64,000 bases of DNA from Hydrotalea flava. GTDB lineage: Bacteria > Bacteroidota > Bacteroidia > Chitinophagales > Chitinophagaceae. Shown here piece after piece: positions 1 through 9,340 of this stretch. Both the position numbers and the translations under genes were made by a program. The notes beneath the pieces are model-generated. The model ran no database searches, was not told the DNA's origin, and worked only from the letters and a program-made list of their open reading frames with translations. The stretch covers positions 1-64,000 of the forward strand of contig NZ_LUHG01000106.1 in the NCBI RefSeq assembly GCF_001623405.1. The letters run 5' to 3'. Numbering within the stretch: position 1 is the first letter of the stretch; every line of letters starts with the position of its first letter.

Positions 1-488
1 CACCCACAGAGGTAGAAACGCATTTCCGAAACCAGCTAATGTGGGGCGATGTGCATGATGAAGGCGCCGCCATGCTGGGGGGCGTTGCCGGCCATGCCGG
101 TTTGTTTAGTGATGCGTACGATTTAGCCCAACTATACCAAATGTTATTGAACAAAGGCGTGATGAATGGTAAGCGCTATTTGTCGGAGCAGGTGATTGAT
201 GAATTTACTGCCTATAACAGCGCTGAAAGCAGGCGGGGATTAGGTTTTGATAAACCGGAAAAAAACAATGCCACCGCCAATGACCCCTACCCTTGTAAAG
301 ATGCATCGCCCCTTACTTTTGGGCATACCGGCTTTACCGGCACCTGTGTATGGGTTGACCCAAAAGAAAATTTGGTGTATATATTTTTAAGCAACCATGT
401 AAACCCTACCCGCAACAATAATTTATTGTTCAGTTTACACATCCGCCCCAATATTCAGGAGGTATTGTATCATGCAGTGGAGAAGTGA
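1..488 (+). CDS. Serine hydrolase (beta-lactamase/PBP-like), C-terminal part
   Basis: The reading frame is open from the first base, so the start lies outside the window. The visible 160 or so residues contain GAAMLGGVAGHAGLFS, which fits the C-terminal serine-hydrolase (beta-lactamase-related) domain, and a later FGHTGFTGTCVWVDP that fits the HTG-type third motif of the serine beta-lactamase/PBP fold. In Bacteroidota this combination is common in the C-terminal half of a glycoside hydrolase family 3 (NagZ-like) fusion, but the GH3 half is not visible, so the fusion is only inferred. The nucleophile motif (SxxK) also lies upstream. The natural end at TGA 486-488 looks intact. Confidence 0.8.
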   Translation, partial: PTEVETHFRNQLMWGDVHDEGAAMLGGVAGHAGLFSDAYDLAQLYQMLLNKGVMNGKRYLSEQVIDEFTAYNSAESRRGLGFDKPEKNNATANDPYPCKDASPLTFGHTGFTGTCVWVDPKENLVYIFLSNHVNPTRNNNLLFSLHIRPNIQEVLYHAVEK

Positions 489-575
489 AAGGAATTTTAT
501 ATATTTATGTGATTTTCAAAGAAATTGCGAATAAAATTCGCAGCTTTCTTTTTACATCATTATAAAATATGCTAC

Positions 576-2279
576 ATGCAACGTAATATTTTTTCATATT
601 GTTTACTGCTGCTGGCTATTAGTTTGCTGGCTGCCTGCGCTTCTAAAACACCCAAAGAGCTGAACCTGATTCCCAATAATGCCTCGGTAATGGTATCAAT
701 CAACACCGGACTGGTGCAAACTAAATTATCTAAAGCGGGTATTTCTGCCGATTCAATTGTACGCAAATTGATACACATAGATACTACCCATGCCAATTTA
801 ATGCAACAATATAATGACTTGTTAAAAGCAGGCATTGACTGGAAAAATTCGGTTACCATATTTAGAACCACTAAAGTGTACCCCAACAAATCATTCAGTA
901 ATTTTACCAATGTTATTATAGGTATTACCGACAGTGCCAAACTTTCTGCTTATCTCTCCAAAATAGATTACCTGAAAGGAAGAGATATTCATCAGGAAAA
1001 AAATTATGCCTATATACAAATGGATGGGGATGGTATTATTTCCTGGAATAAACAGGATGTAATATTAACCGTACAACAATACACAGAACAACCTTTAGGC
1101 TTATTTCCCGATAGTATCATGCATGTAAATCAGCCTGATGCCATTAGTAAGGTAGATGAACTGCACAAAGAAGTAAACCGTTTTTACAACCTAAGCAGCA
1201 GTGCATCATTGGGTGCCATACCATTGGTACAATCGTTGTTTAAAACAGCGGCAGACGGCTATTTTTATAACACCACCACCAATGCATTAAATACATTTAA
1301 TACCGGCATGTTGCAACTTCCTAAATTGGCCGATTTGCTGAACAATAATATTACTACTGCTACCTTTAATTTTGATGCCGGGCAAATTGCGGCCAATACC
1401 AACTTCTATCCCAACAGACTCATGAAGGCCATTTTGGAAACATATAAGAGCGGAAAAATAAAAACCGGCCTTATTGAACACTACCCTTCTAAAAATATTG
1501 ATATGGCCATGCTGTTTTCATTTAACCCGAAAATAATAGATGGCATATTGCAGCAGTTAGATGTGGCTCCGTTGGTAGATGGCTTTTTAGATAAAGCAGG
1601 CATTCCGGCTTCGGCAATATATGAAGCGTTTACTGGCGATGTTGCAGTGGTATTATCTGACCTGAATTTGAAAAAAAACAATCCATCTAAAAATAACTGG
1701 GGTAAATTATTCATGAATCTGTGTATTGGTAATACCGCCAGTTTTCACAAAATAATGGATAAAACTGCCGAATCGGGTTGGGTAGTAAAACAAAACAATA
1801 CCTATACAGCCGGGAAATTAATGGAAGCCATGAACATTACACTAACCTGTGATGATAAAAATATGATAATTACTAACGATACTGCCTTACTGAAAACTTA
1901 TAAAGCCGGCAACGCTCCCATTGCTTTTAATGATGATATTTTAAAACAAATGAAAGGCGGCCAAACCTTCTTTTACGGCGATATTGACAAAGTGATACGT
2001 GCATTGAATGATGACAGCACCCAAACTAATGTAGCCATTCAACATACATTCAAAGATATGATAATAAAAGGCGAAGGATTTGATGGAACAGCATCAAAAG
2101 GCACTTATTTAATTAGAATGCAGAATGCACAACAAAACAGCTTGGTAAGCATTTTACAGTTGTTCCCCTACATTGCAGAGCAAATGCAAAAAAACAGGAA
2201 TGCTAAATTGAAAAACCCGGACGATGCCAATGAGTCCATTTTCAATGTGCCTTTCTCTTCCAGATTAGGCAGCTTATAA
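576..2279 (+). CDS. DUF4836-family lipoprotein
   Basis: This is a 567-residue protein if started at ATG 576. A more upstream in-frame ATG at 525 exists, but 576 places a clean lipoprotein signal at the N-terminus (hydrophobic LLLLAISLLAAC, then cysteine and SK). The mature part begins with ELNLIPNNASVMVSINTG, the hallmark opening of the Bacteroidota DUF4836 family. The family is exported and anchored in the envelope; its biochemical role is not known to me. The gene ends 14 bp before the ABC ATPase gene, so the two are probably co-transcribed. Confidence 0.8.
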   Translation: MQRNIFSYCLLLLAISLLAACASKTPKELNLIPNNASVMVSINTGLVQTKLSKAGISADSIVRKLIHIDTTHANLMQQYNDLLKAGIDWKNSVTIFRTTKVYPNKSFSNFTNVIIGITDSAKLSAYLSKIDYLKGRDIHQEKNYAYIQMDGDGIISWNKQDVILTVQQYTEQPLGLFPDSIMHVNQPDAISKVDELHKEVNRFYNLSSSASLGAIPLVQSLFKTAADGYFYNTTTNALNTFNTGMLQLPKLADLLNNNITTATFNFDAGQIAANTNFYPNRLMKAILETYKSGKIKTGLIEHYPSKNIDMAMLFSFNPKIIDGILQQLDVAPLVDGFLDKAGIPASAIYEAFTGDVAVVLSDLNLKKNNPSKNNWGKLFMNLCIGNTASFHKIMDKTAESGWVVKQNNTYTAGKLMEAMNITLTCDDKNMIITNDTALLKTYKAGNAPIAFNDDILKQMKGGQTFFYGDIDKVIRALNDDSTQTNVAIQHTFKDMIIKGEGFDGTASKGTYLIRMQNAQQNSLVSILQLFPYIAEQMQKNRNAKLKNPDDANESIFNVPFSSRLGSL

Positions 2280-2293
2280 TTTGAAGCAACAAC

Positions 2294-2944
2294 ATGATGC
2301 ACTTACATATTGAAAACCTGGTTCCTGTTCCATTAAAACCAAATCTGCAAACGCGTAACAGCGATATTTGGTTACAAGATGTGGAATTTACATCCGGTCA
2401 TTTTATTAAAATAAAAGCACCCAGTGGTTCAGGCAAAACCACTTTTATTCATTTATTGTACCACCTGCGTAACGATTATGAAGGAAGTATTTACTGGAAC
2501 AATCAGGAACAAAAACAATACCATGCAGCGCAATTAGCCATTCTGCGCCAGCAAAACATCAGTATTATATTTCAGGACCTGCGCCTATTTCAAAACATTA
2601 CAGCCCGTGAAAACATTGAACTGAAACGTGTTATGCAACAGCCTTACTACCCCTCTTCAGTTATAGATGATATGGCAGAACAATTAGGCATCGCTAAAAT
2701 TTTAAACCAACGGACAGGCATTTGCAGTTATGGCGAACAGCAACGCATTGCCATTATTCGGGCTTTAATGCAACCATTTAACTGGTTATTGATGGATGAA
2801 CCTTTTAGCCATTTAGACCACGACAATACAGCAAAAGCAACAGCACTTATTGCGGAAGAATGCAATAAAAGGAAGGCAGGTTTTATTTTAACTGATTTAG
2901 ATGAGGATACCCATTTTACTTACCACCAAACTTTACAGCTGTAG
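2294..2944 (+). CDS. ABC transporter ATPase, FtsE/LolD-like, divergent
   Basis: This is a 216-residue single ATPase domain. Walker A is APSGSGKTT (residues 42-50), the Q-loop is IIFQD (about 94) and Walker B is WLLMDEP (164-170) followed by the D-loop SHLD. The signature motif is SYGEQQR (145-151) instead of LSGGQQR, an unusual form. The switch-region histidine expected after the D-loop is not obvious: TDLDED is found where a H-loop should lie. The next gene is an FtsX-like permease overlapping by one base, so this is the ATPase of a two-component mechanotransmission or lipoprotein-release type ABC complex. It is not canonical FtsE; the exact role is unknown. Confidence 0.8.
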   Translation: MMHLHIENLVPVPLKPNLQTRNSDIWLQDVEFTSGHFIKIKAPSGSGKTTFIHLLYHLRNDYEGSIYWNNQEQKQYHAAQLAILRQQNISIIFQDLRLFQNITARENIELKRVMQQPYYPSSVIDDMAEQLGIAKILNQRTGICSYGEQQRIAIIRALMQPFNWLLMDEPFSHLDHDNTAKATALIAEECNKRKAGFILTDLDEDTHFTYHQTLQL

Positions 2945-4137
2945 TGAAAGAGTGGAATAACATATTAAAGCAAATTATTACAACCGCTTCGGGCAGGTTA
3001 CGTTTGTTGCTGGCTATTATCGGGCTCTCGGCTGCGCTGTTACTCATTCTGAGTGCCGTACAATTACAGGCCAATTACAACGATTTATTGCATAGCAAAA
3101 GCAACCAGGATAGTGTAGCCAACTTTTTGGTAGTAAATAAACAGCTTACCAATGCCAATTATGGAAATACCACTTTATCCAATACCGCTATTGAAGATTT
3201 AAAAAAACAACCCTTTGTAGATGCAGTAGGTATTTTAACCCCCAGCCGCTTCAAAGCTTCTATACAAAGCTATAGCAGTCAGTTTCCATTTTATACTGAT
3301 ATTTCGTTTGAAAGTGTACCTGCTGCATTTATTGATGTAGACAGTACCCAATGGCATTGGGCACCTGGAGAAGATATTATACCTATGATTGCGCCCAACT
3401 TATTTCTTGACTTTTATAATTTTCAATTTTCGCTGTCGCAAAATCTACCGCAGCTAACACAGGAAATTGTAAAAATGATTGTATTTAAAGTGAATATTCA
3501 AACGCCTGCCGGCATGGTTTCATTAAAAGGGAAAGTAGTTGGCTTTAGCGATAGAATTACTTCTTTACTGATTCCGGAATCATTTATGCAATGGGCCAAT
3601 ACGCAATATGCAACCGACAATACATTGCAACCATCCCGAGTGGTAATTCGTACCAAAGACCCCGGAAATCCGGCATTGGTACAATATTTAAAAGCACACC
3701 AACTAACTACCGATGCCGACAAAACCCGGTTTAGTAAATACCGGCAAATTGTAAATATGGTGGTACGCATTAGTTGGATTACCGGCACCATTTTATTGTT
3801 GTTTGCACTGCTTATATTTTCCTTATTCATACAATTAACCATTGCATCCTGCAAAGATGAAATTCAACTGCTCATTATATTGGGTGCTGCGCCAAAACAG
3901 TTACAACAGTTTTTAATGCAGCGTTTTTTTCCACCCAATATTTTTATTATTACTGCTGCTGTATTAATTGTTGGCATATTGCAATATGCCCTTGCTGCTT
4001 GGCTGGAACAGCAATATATGTTCGTTAGCCATATAATTTCGGTGTATACTTTGGGTACAGCACTTTTATTTTCAGGAATTTTGTGGGCTGTTAATTTCTT
4101 TACAATTCAATACTATATACAAAAAGAAAACAACTGA
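2944..4137 (+). CDS. FtsX/MacB-type ABC permease
   Basis: This is a 397-residue protein with a GTG start that overlaps the stop codon of the ATPase gene (TAGTG), a sign of translational coupling. There is one N-terminal membrane segment (residues about 17-40), a large extracytoplasmic domain of about 230 residues, then three C-terminal membrane segments (about 275-300, 320-345, 365-385). This 1+3 topology is that of FtsX/LolC/MacB permeases. Together with the preceding ATPase it should form an envelope ABC complex. The substrate is unknown. The PorZ-like gene follows after 20 bp and may be in the same transcript. Confidence 0.8.
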   Translation: MKEWNNILKQIITTASGRLRLLLAIIGLSAALLLILSAVQLQANYNDLLHSKSNQDSVANFLVVNKQLTNANYGNTTLSNTAIEDLKKQPFVDAVGILTPSRFKASIQSYSSQFPFYTDISFESVPAAFIDVDSTQWHWAPGEDIIPMIAPNLFLDFYNFQFSLSQNLPQLTQEIVKMIVFKVNIQTPAGMVSLKGKVVGFSDRITSLLIPESFMQWANTQYATDNTLQPSRVVIRTKDPGNPALVQYLKAHQLTTDADKTRFSKYRQIVNMVVRISWITGTILLLFALLIFSLFIQLTIASCKDEIQLLIILGAAPKQLQQFLMQRFFPPNIFIITAAVLIVGILQYALAAWLEQQYMFVSHIISVYTLGTALLFSGILWAVNFFTIQYYIQKENN

Positions 4138-4157
4138 TATCCATTTACTTTTAAAGC

Positions 4158-6485
4158 ATGTTATATCAATACGCATTTTTCATAAAACGTTTACAATGGT
4201 GTTGGCTGTTTTATTTCTGCTGCACTCAAAGTATTGCACAAAGCAATCTGCAACCTATTGGCTATTGGCGTGAGCATTTAAATTACCAAAGCACCAACAC
4301 GGTAGTTCAGGGCGATAAGTTGTATTGTGCTACCGTTAATAATGTATTTAGTATTGATGCCAATCAGGACATTGAAAGATATAGTAAAGTTACCGGCCTC
4401 AACGATATGGGTGTAAGTACCATTGGATGGGATGACCTGACAAAACAATTGGTAATTGCCTACAACAGCAGTAATATAGATGTACTAAAAGGCAGTATCG
4501 TTACCAACATCAGCGATATTGAAAGAAACACTATTAGCGGCAATAAAACCATTCGTTCCATATACTGTAATGCCGGTTTTGCCTATTTATCAACCGGTCT
4601 GGGTATTATTGTGGTTAACCTGCAAAGCTATGATATAAAAGATACCTGGATTATTGGCAGCAATGGAAATCAGATTAACATCAATGCCTGTATTCAATTC
4701 AACAACCAGTTGTATGCTGCAACCGATGAAGGGTTAAAAACGGCACCAGTTACCGGTACCAACCTGGCCAATTACAGCAACTGGACTAACCTGAGTGGCA
4801 CCAATGGCCTGCCAGCCGGTACCGTTAACAATATTGTTGCTGCCAATGGTTTACTCTATGCGCAATTACAAAATACCATTTATGTATGGAAGAATAACAG
4901 CTGGTTATTGTGGTATGCCGATAACAACTGGCCTATCACCAAAATAGAAGCATCGGGCAACAACCTGTTACTTTGTGAACGAACAATTTCCGGAAACAGC
5001 CGTGTTATAACCTTAGCAGCCAATGCAACAATTCAATCAACCATTGCAGTACCTAACGTAGTATCCTTTCCGAAGGATGCCATTATAGTTAATAATACTA
5101 CCTGGGTTGCCGATTATTATGGTGGATTATCTGCTTTTAGCAATAACAGTTATCAGCGTTATATACCCAATGGCCCGTTAGGTACAGCCAGTGGCGATAT
5201 GGTTTTTACCCAACATACATTGTATATAGCTGCTGGCAGTGTAAACAATGCCTGGAATTACCAATACAACCGAAATGGCATTTATATATTAAAAGAGGGC
5301 ATTTGGAGTAATGTAGGTGCATACACCAATACGGCATTAGATACTACACTCGATTTTATTACCTTAGCCGCCGATAATAGGGATGGAAGTATTTGGGCAG
5401 GCAGTTACGGTGGCGGGTTGGTGCACATGATTGAAGGTAACTTTCAAATATTTAAGCAAAATAATTCTACACTTCAACCTGCTATCGGAGACCCCGGCAG
5501 TTACCGCATTAGTGGTTTGGCCTTTGATGCACAACATAATTTATGGATTGCCAACTATGGTGCTGCACAAAATTTACAGGTTTTAAAGGCAGATGGCAGT
5601 TTTAAAGGCTTCTCGGTTCCTTTTCCATTAACAGAAAATGCATTGAGCCAAATTGTAATAGATGATGCCGGTCAGTTATGGATGGTAAGCCCCAAAAACA
5701 ATGGCCTGCTTTGTTACAATTATGGCAACAGCATTGATGCCACCAATGATGATCAATGGCTGTTGTTGCAAACTGGTGTTGGCAAAGGCAATTTACCCAG
5801 CAATAATGTGTTTTGTATAGCAAAAGATAAAAATGGGTTTATCTGGATTGGCACCGACAATGGTATAGGTGTAATACAATGTGCCACTAATTATTTTCAA
5901 CAACCCTGCGATGCGGTGTGGCCGGTTATTCAACAAGACCAGTTTGCCGGTTATTTATTTCAGGGTCAGCAGGTAAAATGTATGGCCGTAGATGGCGCCA
6001 ACAGAAAATGGGTAGGCACCAACAATGGTTTGTGGCTGGTTTCAGCCGAAGGCAATAAAATAATACAGCATTTTACAGCAGCCAACTCGCCTTTGCCCGA
6101 TAATAATGTTCAAAAATTAGCTATTGATCCCATTACCGGTGAGGTATTCATCAGCACATTTACAGGTATTATCAGCTACCGTAGCACAGCAACTGAAGGA
6201 ACAGCCACCAACAATAGTGTATTGGTGTTTCCCAATCCTGTTCCTCCGGACTATTCCGGAACCATTGCCATAAGAGGGATTGCCGAAAATGCTTTGGTAA
6301 AAATTGCTGATTTATCGGGCAGATTGGTGTTTCAGACGCAGGCACTGGGCGGACAAGCAGTATGGAATGGCTTAAACTATAAAGGCGAAAAAGTAGCCAG
6401 TGGAATGTACCTAATATTGATTCGGGACCGGGTAACCGGGCAGGAAAAATTAGCTACTAAAATTGTAATTATAAGTGGCAGATAA
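4158..6485 (+). CDS. porZ: PorZ-like type IX secretion beta-propeller protein
   Basis: This is a 775-residue exported protein. After a signal peptide ending near IAQS, the mature N-terminus (GYWREHLNYQ, then KLYCATVNNVFSID) matches the start of PorZ-type propeller proteins. Repeated WIGTDNGIGV/WVGTNNGLWLV-like blades indicate two-component-regulator propeller repeats across residues about 40-680. The last 80 residues (VFPNPVPPDYSG through SGMYLILI to KIVII) form a type IX secretion C-terminal sorting domain. PorZ is a cell-surface member of the type IX attachment complex in Porphyromonas. I infer the same role from architecture only. Confidence 0.75.
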   Translation: MLYQYAFFIKRLQWCWLFYFCCTQSIAQSNLQPIGYWREHLNYQSTNTVVQGDKLYCATVNNVFSIDANQDIERYSKVTGLNDMGVSTIGWDDLTKQLVIAYNSSNIDVLKGSIVTNISDIERNTISGNKTIRSIYCNAGFAYLSTGLGIIVVNLQSYDIKDTWIIGSNGNQININACIQFNNQLYAATDEGLKTAPVTGTNLANYSNWTNLSGTNGLPAGTVNNIVAANGLLYAQLQNTIYVWKNNSWLLWYADNNWPITKIEASGNNLLLCERTISGNSRVITLAANATIQSTIAVPNVVSFPKDAIIVNNTTWVADYYGGLSAFSNNSYQRYIPNGPLGTASGDMVFTQHTLYIAAGSVNNAWNYQYNRNGIYILKEGIWSNVGAYTNTALDTTLDFITLAADNRDGSIWAGSYGGGLVHMIEGNFQIFKQNNSTLQPAIGDPGSYRISGLAFDAQHNLWIANYGAAQNLQVLKADGSFKGFSVPFPLTENALSQIVIDDAGQLWMVSPKNNGLLCYNYGNSIDATNDDQWLLLQTGVGKGNLPSNNVFCIAKDKNGFIWIGTDNGIGVIQCATNYFQQPCDAVWPVIQQDQFAGYLFQGQQVKCMAVDGANRKWVGTNNGLWLVSAEGNKIIQHFTAANSPLPDNNVQKLAIDPITGEVFISTFTGIISYRSTATEGTATNNSVLVFPNPVPPDYSGTIAIRGIAENALVKIADLSGRLVFQTQALGGQAVWNGLNYKGEKVASGMYLILIRDRVTGQEKLATKIVIISGR

Positions 6486-6530
6486 AGATAAGCTACACAT
6501 ATTTTTATATACAACTTCAATGCAATACCG

Positions 6531-6947
6531 TTAGTGGCAACTGCAGGGCCAATCCTGCTTTAAATCAATACAGGTAATAACAGTTAACACATCACCACAT
6601 TCGGCCACTATTACCCGCAAATATTGGTTTTCGTCTGTATTCCCTTCTAAAGCATACCGTTTATGGCAATCATCTGCCTGCAACTGACTTTTACGGTAAT
6701 CAATTTTACCATTATGTATTATTTCAGCTATTTCATTTTCTGTAATATGCCTGCATTCCATCCGGCATCGGGCATGGCGGGAATAACGAATAACAGATGG
6801 ATTGGGATTGAAATGACCATGATTCAATGGCTGTAAAATGCCCGTTATGGTTTTGCCGGCATTCCTGTTCTGCTGATGCTGACAGGAAAATAGCACCGAC
6901 AAAAGAAACAAAAGTACTATTGGGAATTTAGGTAATGGCATAAACAA
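6531..6947 (-). CDS. DUF4258 domain lipoprotein
   Basis: This is a 138-residue protein with an N-terminal lipoprotein signal (LLFLLSVLFSC). The rest carries the DUF4258 pattern: YSRHARCRMECRHITENEI, IIHNGKIDYRKS and a closing LTVITCID. DUF4258 proteins resemble small RNase-toxin-like folds, but no function can be assigned here, and the lipoprotein signal argues for a location outside the cytoplasm. It is convergent with the PorZ-like gene. Confidence 0.75.
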   Translation of the reverse strand: MFMPLPKFPIVLLFLLSVLFSCQHQQNRNAGKTITGILQPLNHGHFNPNPSVIRYSRHARCRMECRHITENEIAEIIHNGKIDYRKSQLQADDCHKRYALEGNTDENQYLRVIVAECGDVLTVITCIDLKQDWPCSCH

Positions 6948-7097
6948 AAATAATTGCTTTTGGCTGATTCATTCCCTTCCATTCTTCGTTCACCTGCTAT
7001 TTTCGGGCATTTACCGCCCGGTTGCCGTCATCTGCCTAACTGCTATTCTCAGATGGAAATAGCAGCTTTAGTTTTGCCTCATTAAAATTATAAGAAC

Positions 7098-7844
7098 ATG
7101 AATCCTTCATACGAACGCACCAACAACCGAGTTTTCACCGGTATTTTTTTAATTATTGGTGGGTTATTATTATTAGCTTACAAAATGGGTTATCCTATCC
7201 CTGGCTGGATCTTTTCCTGGCAAATGTTATTGATTGCTATTGGTATCTTATCGGGTATTAAACACCGATTCCAAAATTTTTCCTGGATTATATTAATTGG
7301 AATTGGTAGCTTCTTTTTAATTGATCAGCAACTAGCTAATGCTGCATTTCATCAATTTTTGTGGCCTGGCTTTTTAATTGGATTAGGTATTGTTTTTATT
7401 TTAAAACCTAAAAAAACTAATCGCGGATGTGGTAAAAGATTTTGGTATGAGCAAAATTACAAAAGCACAATCGCCAATACCCCAACACCCATAACCAGTG
7501 AGGAAGACTTCTTAGAAATTAATTCCATTTTTAGCGGTGTACAACGCAGTGTTATTTCAAAAAACTTTGCAGGTGGTAAAATCAACTGTGTATTTGGTGG
7601 TGTGGAAATAGATGCTACACAAGCCGACATGCAACAACCTGCCTGCCTGCAAATAGAAGCAGTTTTTGGTGGTGTGAAACTGGTAGTGCCAAAAAGCTGG
7701 ACCATTAAAAATGAAATGGATGGCGTATTTCATGGGGTAGATGACAAACGCAATCAAAACACCATTAACATAGATACTCCTAATAAAGTACTCATTTTAA
7801 AAGGCTCTGCTGTATTTGCAGGTGTAGAAATCAGGAGTTACTAG
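7098..7844 (+). CDS. LiaF-like membrane protein
   Basis: This is a 248-residue protein. The first 110 residues hold four hydrophobic segments (for example GIFLIIGGLLLLAYKMG and FLIGLGIVFIL), as in the DUF5668/LiaF transmembrane domain. The C-terminal 120 residues repeat an F-x-GV motif (IFSGVQR, VFGGVEI, VFGGVKL, VFHGV, VFAGVEI), the LiaF C-terminal beta-solenoid signature. LiaF-type proteins modulate envelope-stress two-component systems in Firmicutes. Here a LytS-type kinase and LytTR regulator follow on the same strand about 1.5 kb downstream, so a sensor-modulator role is plausible but inferred. Confidence 0.8.
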   Translation: MNPSYERTNNRVFTGIFLIIGGLLLLAYKMGYPIPGWIFSWQMLLIAIGILSGIKHRFQNFSWIILIGIGSFFLIDQQLANAAFHQFLWPGFLIGLGIVFILKPKKTNRGCGKRFWYEQNYKSTIANTPTPITSEEDFLEINSIFSGVQRSVISKNFAGGKINCVFGGVEIDATQADMQQPACLQIEAVFGGVKLVVPKSWTIKNEMDGVFHGVDDKRNQNTINIDTPNKVLILKGSAVFAGVEIRSY

Positions 7845-7911
7845 CAGTGGTGCATTTGGGTAACTTTTACAAATAACATCCATCAATAAATGCATACAAC
7901 AAATCAGAAAA

Positions 7912-8856
7912 ATGAAACAAACAATTTTAGGTGCCGGTGGCGCTATTGGTATAGAACTGGCAAAAGAATTGCCAAATTATACATCGAACATTCGTTTAGT
8001 TGCACGAAACCCCAAAAAAGTAAATGAAACAGATGAATTGTTAGCAGCTAATCTTTTTAACCGGGAAGAAGTATTTAAAGCCGTAGAAGGCAGTGCAATT
8101 GTTTATTTGTTAATTGGCCTTGAATACAATACAAAAGTTTGGCAACAAATATGGCCTACTCTGACTAAAAACGTAATAGATGCCTGTATACAACACCACT
8201 GTAAGTTAGTTTTTTTTGATAACGTATATGCTATTGGCGGAGACAATGTAAACCACATCACGGAATCATCACCCATTAGCCCTACCAGTAAAAAAGGCGA
8301 AGTGAGGGCTGAAGTAGACCGACTTATACTGAACAGCATAGAAAATAAAAACTTACATGCCATTATTGCACGTGCTCCTGATTTTTTTGGCAGTGTAATC
8401 AATAAAAGTATACTCATGACAATGGTATATAAAAAATTTAAAAATGGCAAAAAAGCACAATGGATTTGCAATACAAAAACTATACACAGCATGGGTTATA
8501 CACCGGATTTAGGAAAAGGAACAGCTTTACTCGGCAATACCCATTCTGCCTACAATCAAATTTGGAACCTGCCCACCGATCCTCAAAAAATTACCGGAGA
8601 AGAATGGATTGAATTATTTGCAGAAGAAATGCATGCAAAGAATCAATACCAGCTATTACCCAAATGGGGCATTCGAACACTGGGCATTTTTATGCCTATA
8701 TTGAAAGAATTGGGTGAAATGTGTTATCAATATGACAGAGATTATTATTTTGATAGCACAAAATTTAACAGGCATTTCAACTTTACACCCACTACCAATC
8801 GCGAAGCAGTAAAACAAACCATAGCAGCTATAGTAATGAAGCAGGCTAATCCATAA
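7912..8856 (+). CDS. NAD(P)-dependent epimerase/NmrA-like protein
   Basis: This is a 314-residue Rossmann-fold protein of the extended/atypical SDR class. The nucleotide-binding glycine motif is LGAGGAIG at residues 5-12. The middle (FFDNVYAIGG, then ARAPDFFG) matches NAD-dependent epimerase/dehydratase or NmrA-like proteins, with an active-site-like tyrosine in VYAIGG. The substrate is unknown. It lies between the LiaF-like gene and the two-component pair on the same strand. Confidence 0.75.
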   Translation: MKQTILGAGGAIGIELAKELPNYTSNIRLVARNPKKVNETDELLAANLFNREEVFKAVEGSAIVYLLIGLEYNTKVWQQIWPTLTKNVIDACIQHHCKLVFFDNVYAIGGDNVNHITESSPISPTSKKGEVRAEVDRLILNSIENKNLHAIIARAPDFFGSVINKSILMTMVYKKFKNGKKAQWICNTKTIHSMGYTPDLGKGTALLGNTHSAYNQIWNLPTDPQKITGEEWIELFAEEMHAKNQYQLLPKWGIRTLGIFMPILKELGEMCYQYDRDYYFDSTKFNRHFNFTPTTNREAVKQTIAAIVMKQANP

Positions 8857-8976
8857 AAGTGAACGAAACACGAATCAGGAAACATTGAATAGAATAACAT
8901 ACCCTACCAAAACAGCAACAAAATAGTTCTATCAAAAGCGAATTATTTTACTTAACCTCATTTCAAACAACAAACC

Positions 8977-9333
8977 ATGAACTGCTATGTTACAAAAATG
9001 GTTTTCAGAATTATTTGTGGCGATGGAAACCATACACCCCAATTTGATGAACAAATCAGATTGTTTTATGCCCACAATCAACAAGCAGCTTTTCAAAAAG
9101 CAGAAACCATTGGCAAAGCAGAAGAAGATTGTTTCATGAACATTCACCAACAGCCTGTACAATGGAAATTTATTGCTATAACAGCCTTGTATAGTATACC
9201 ATCTCCAGCAGATGGTATTGAAATTGCCTCCCGCATTAAAGAAGTTGATGATGCCGACAACTATTTATATATTACTTACGAAAAAGCAGCACAGGTAACA
9301 GCAGCCAATTCATTACAAACACAAACCATTTAG
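8977..9333 (+). CDS. DUF4288-like small protein
   Basis: This is a 118-residue soluble protein. The order FDEQIRLFYAHNQQAAFQKA, then IGKAEED, then VQWKFIAI is that of DUF4288 proteins, which are small cytoplasmic proteins of unknown role. There is no signal peptide or membrane segment. It lies 7 bp upstream of the kinase gene, so it is almost certainly co-transcribed with the two-component pair. Confidence 0.6.
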   Translation: MNCYVTKMVFRIICGDGNHTPQFDEQIRLFYAHNQQAAFQKAETIGKAEEDCFMNIHQQPVQWKFIAITALYSIPSPADGIEIASRIKEVDDADNYLYITYEKAAQVTAANSLQTQTI

Positions 9334-9340
9334 TAATCAG

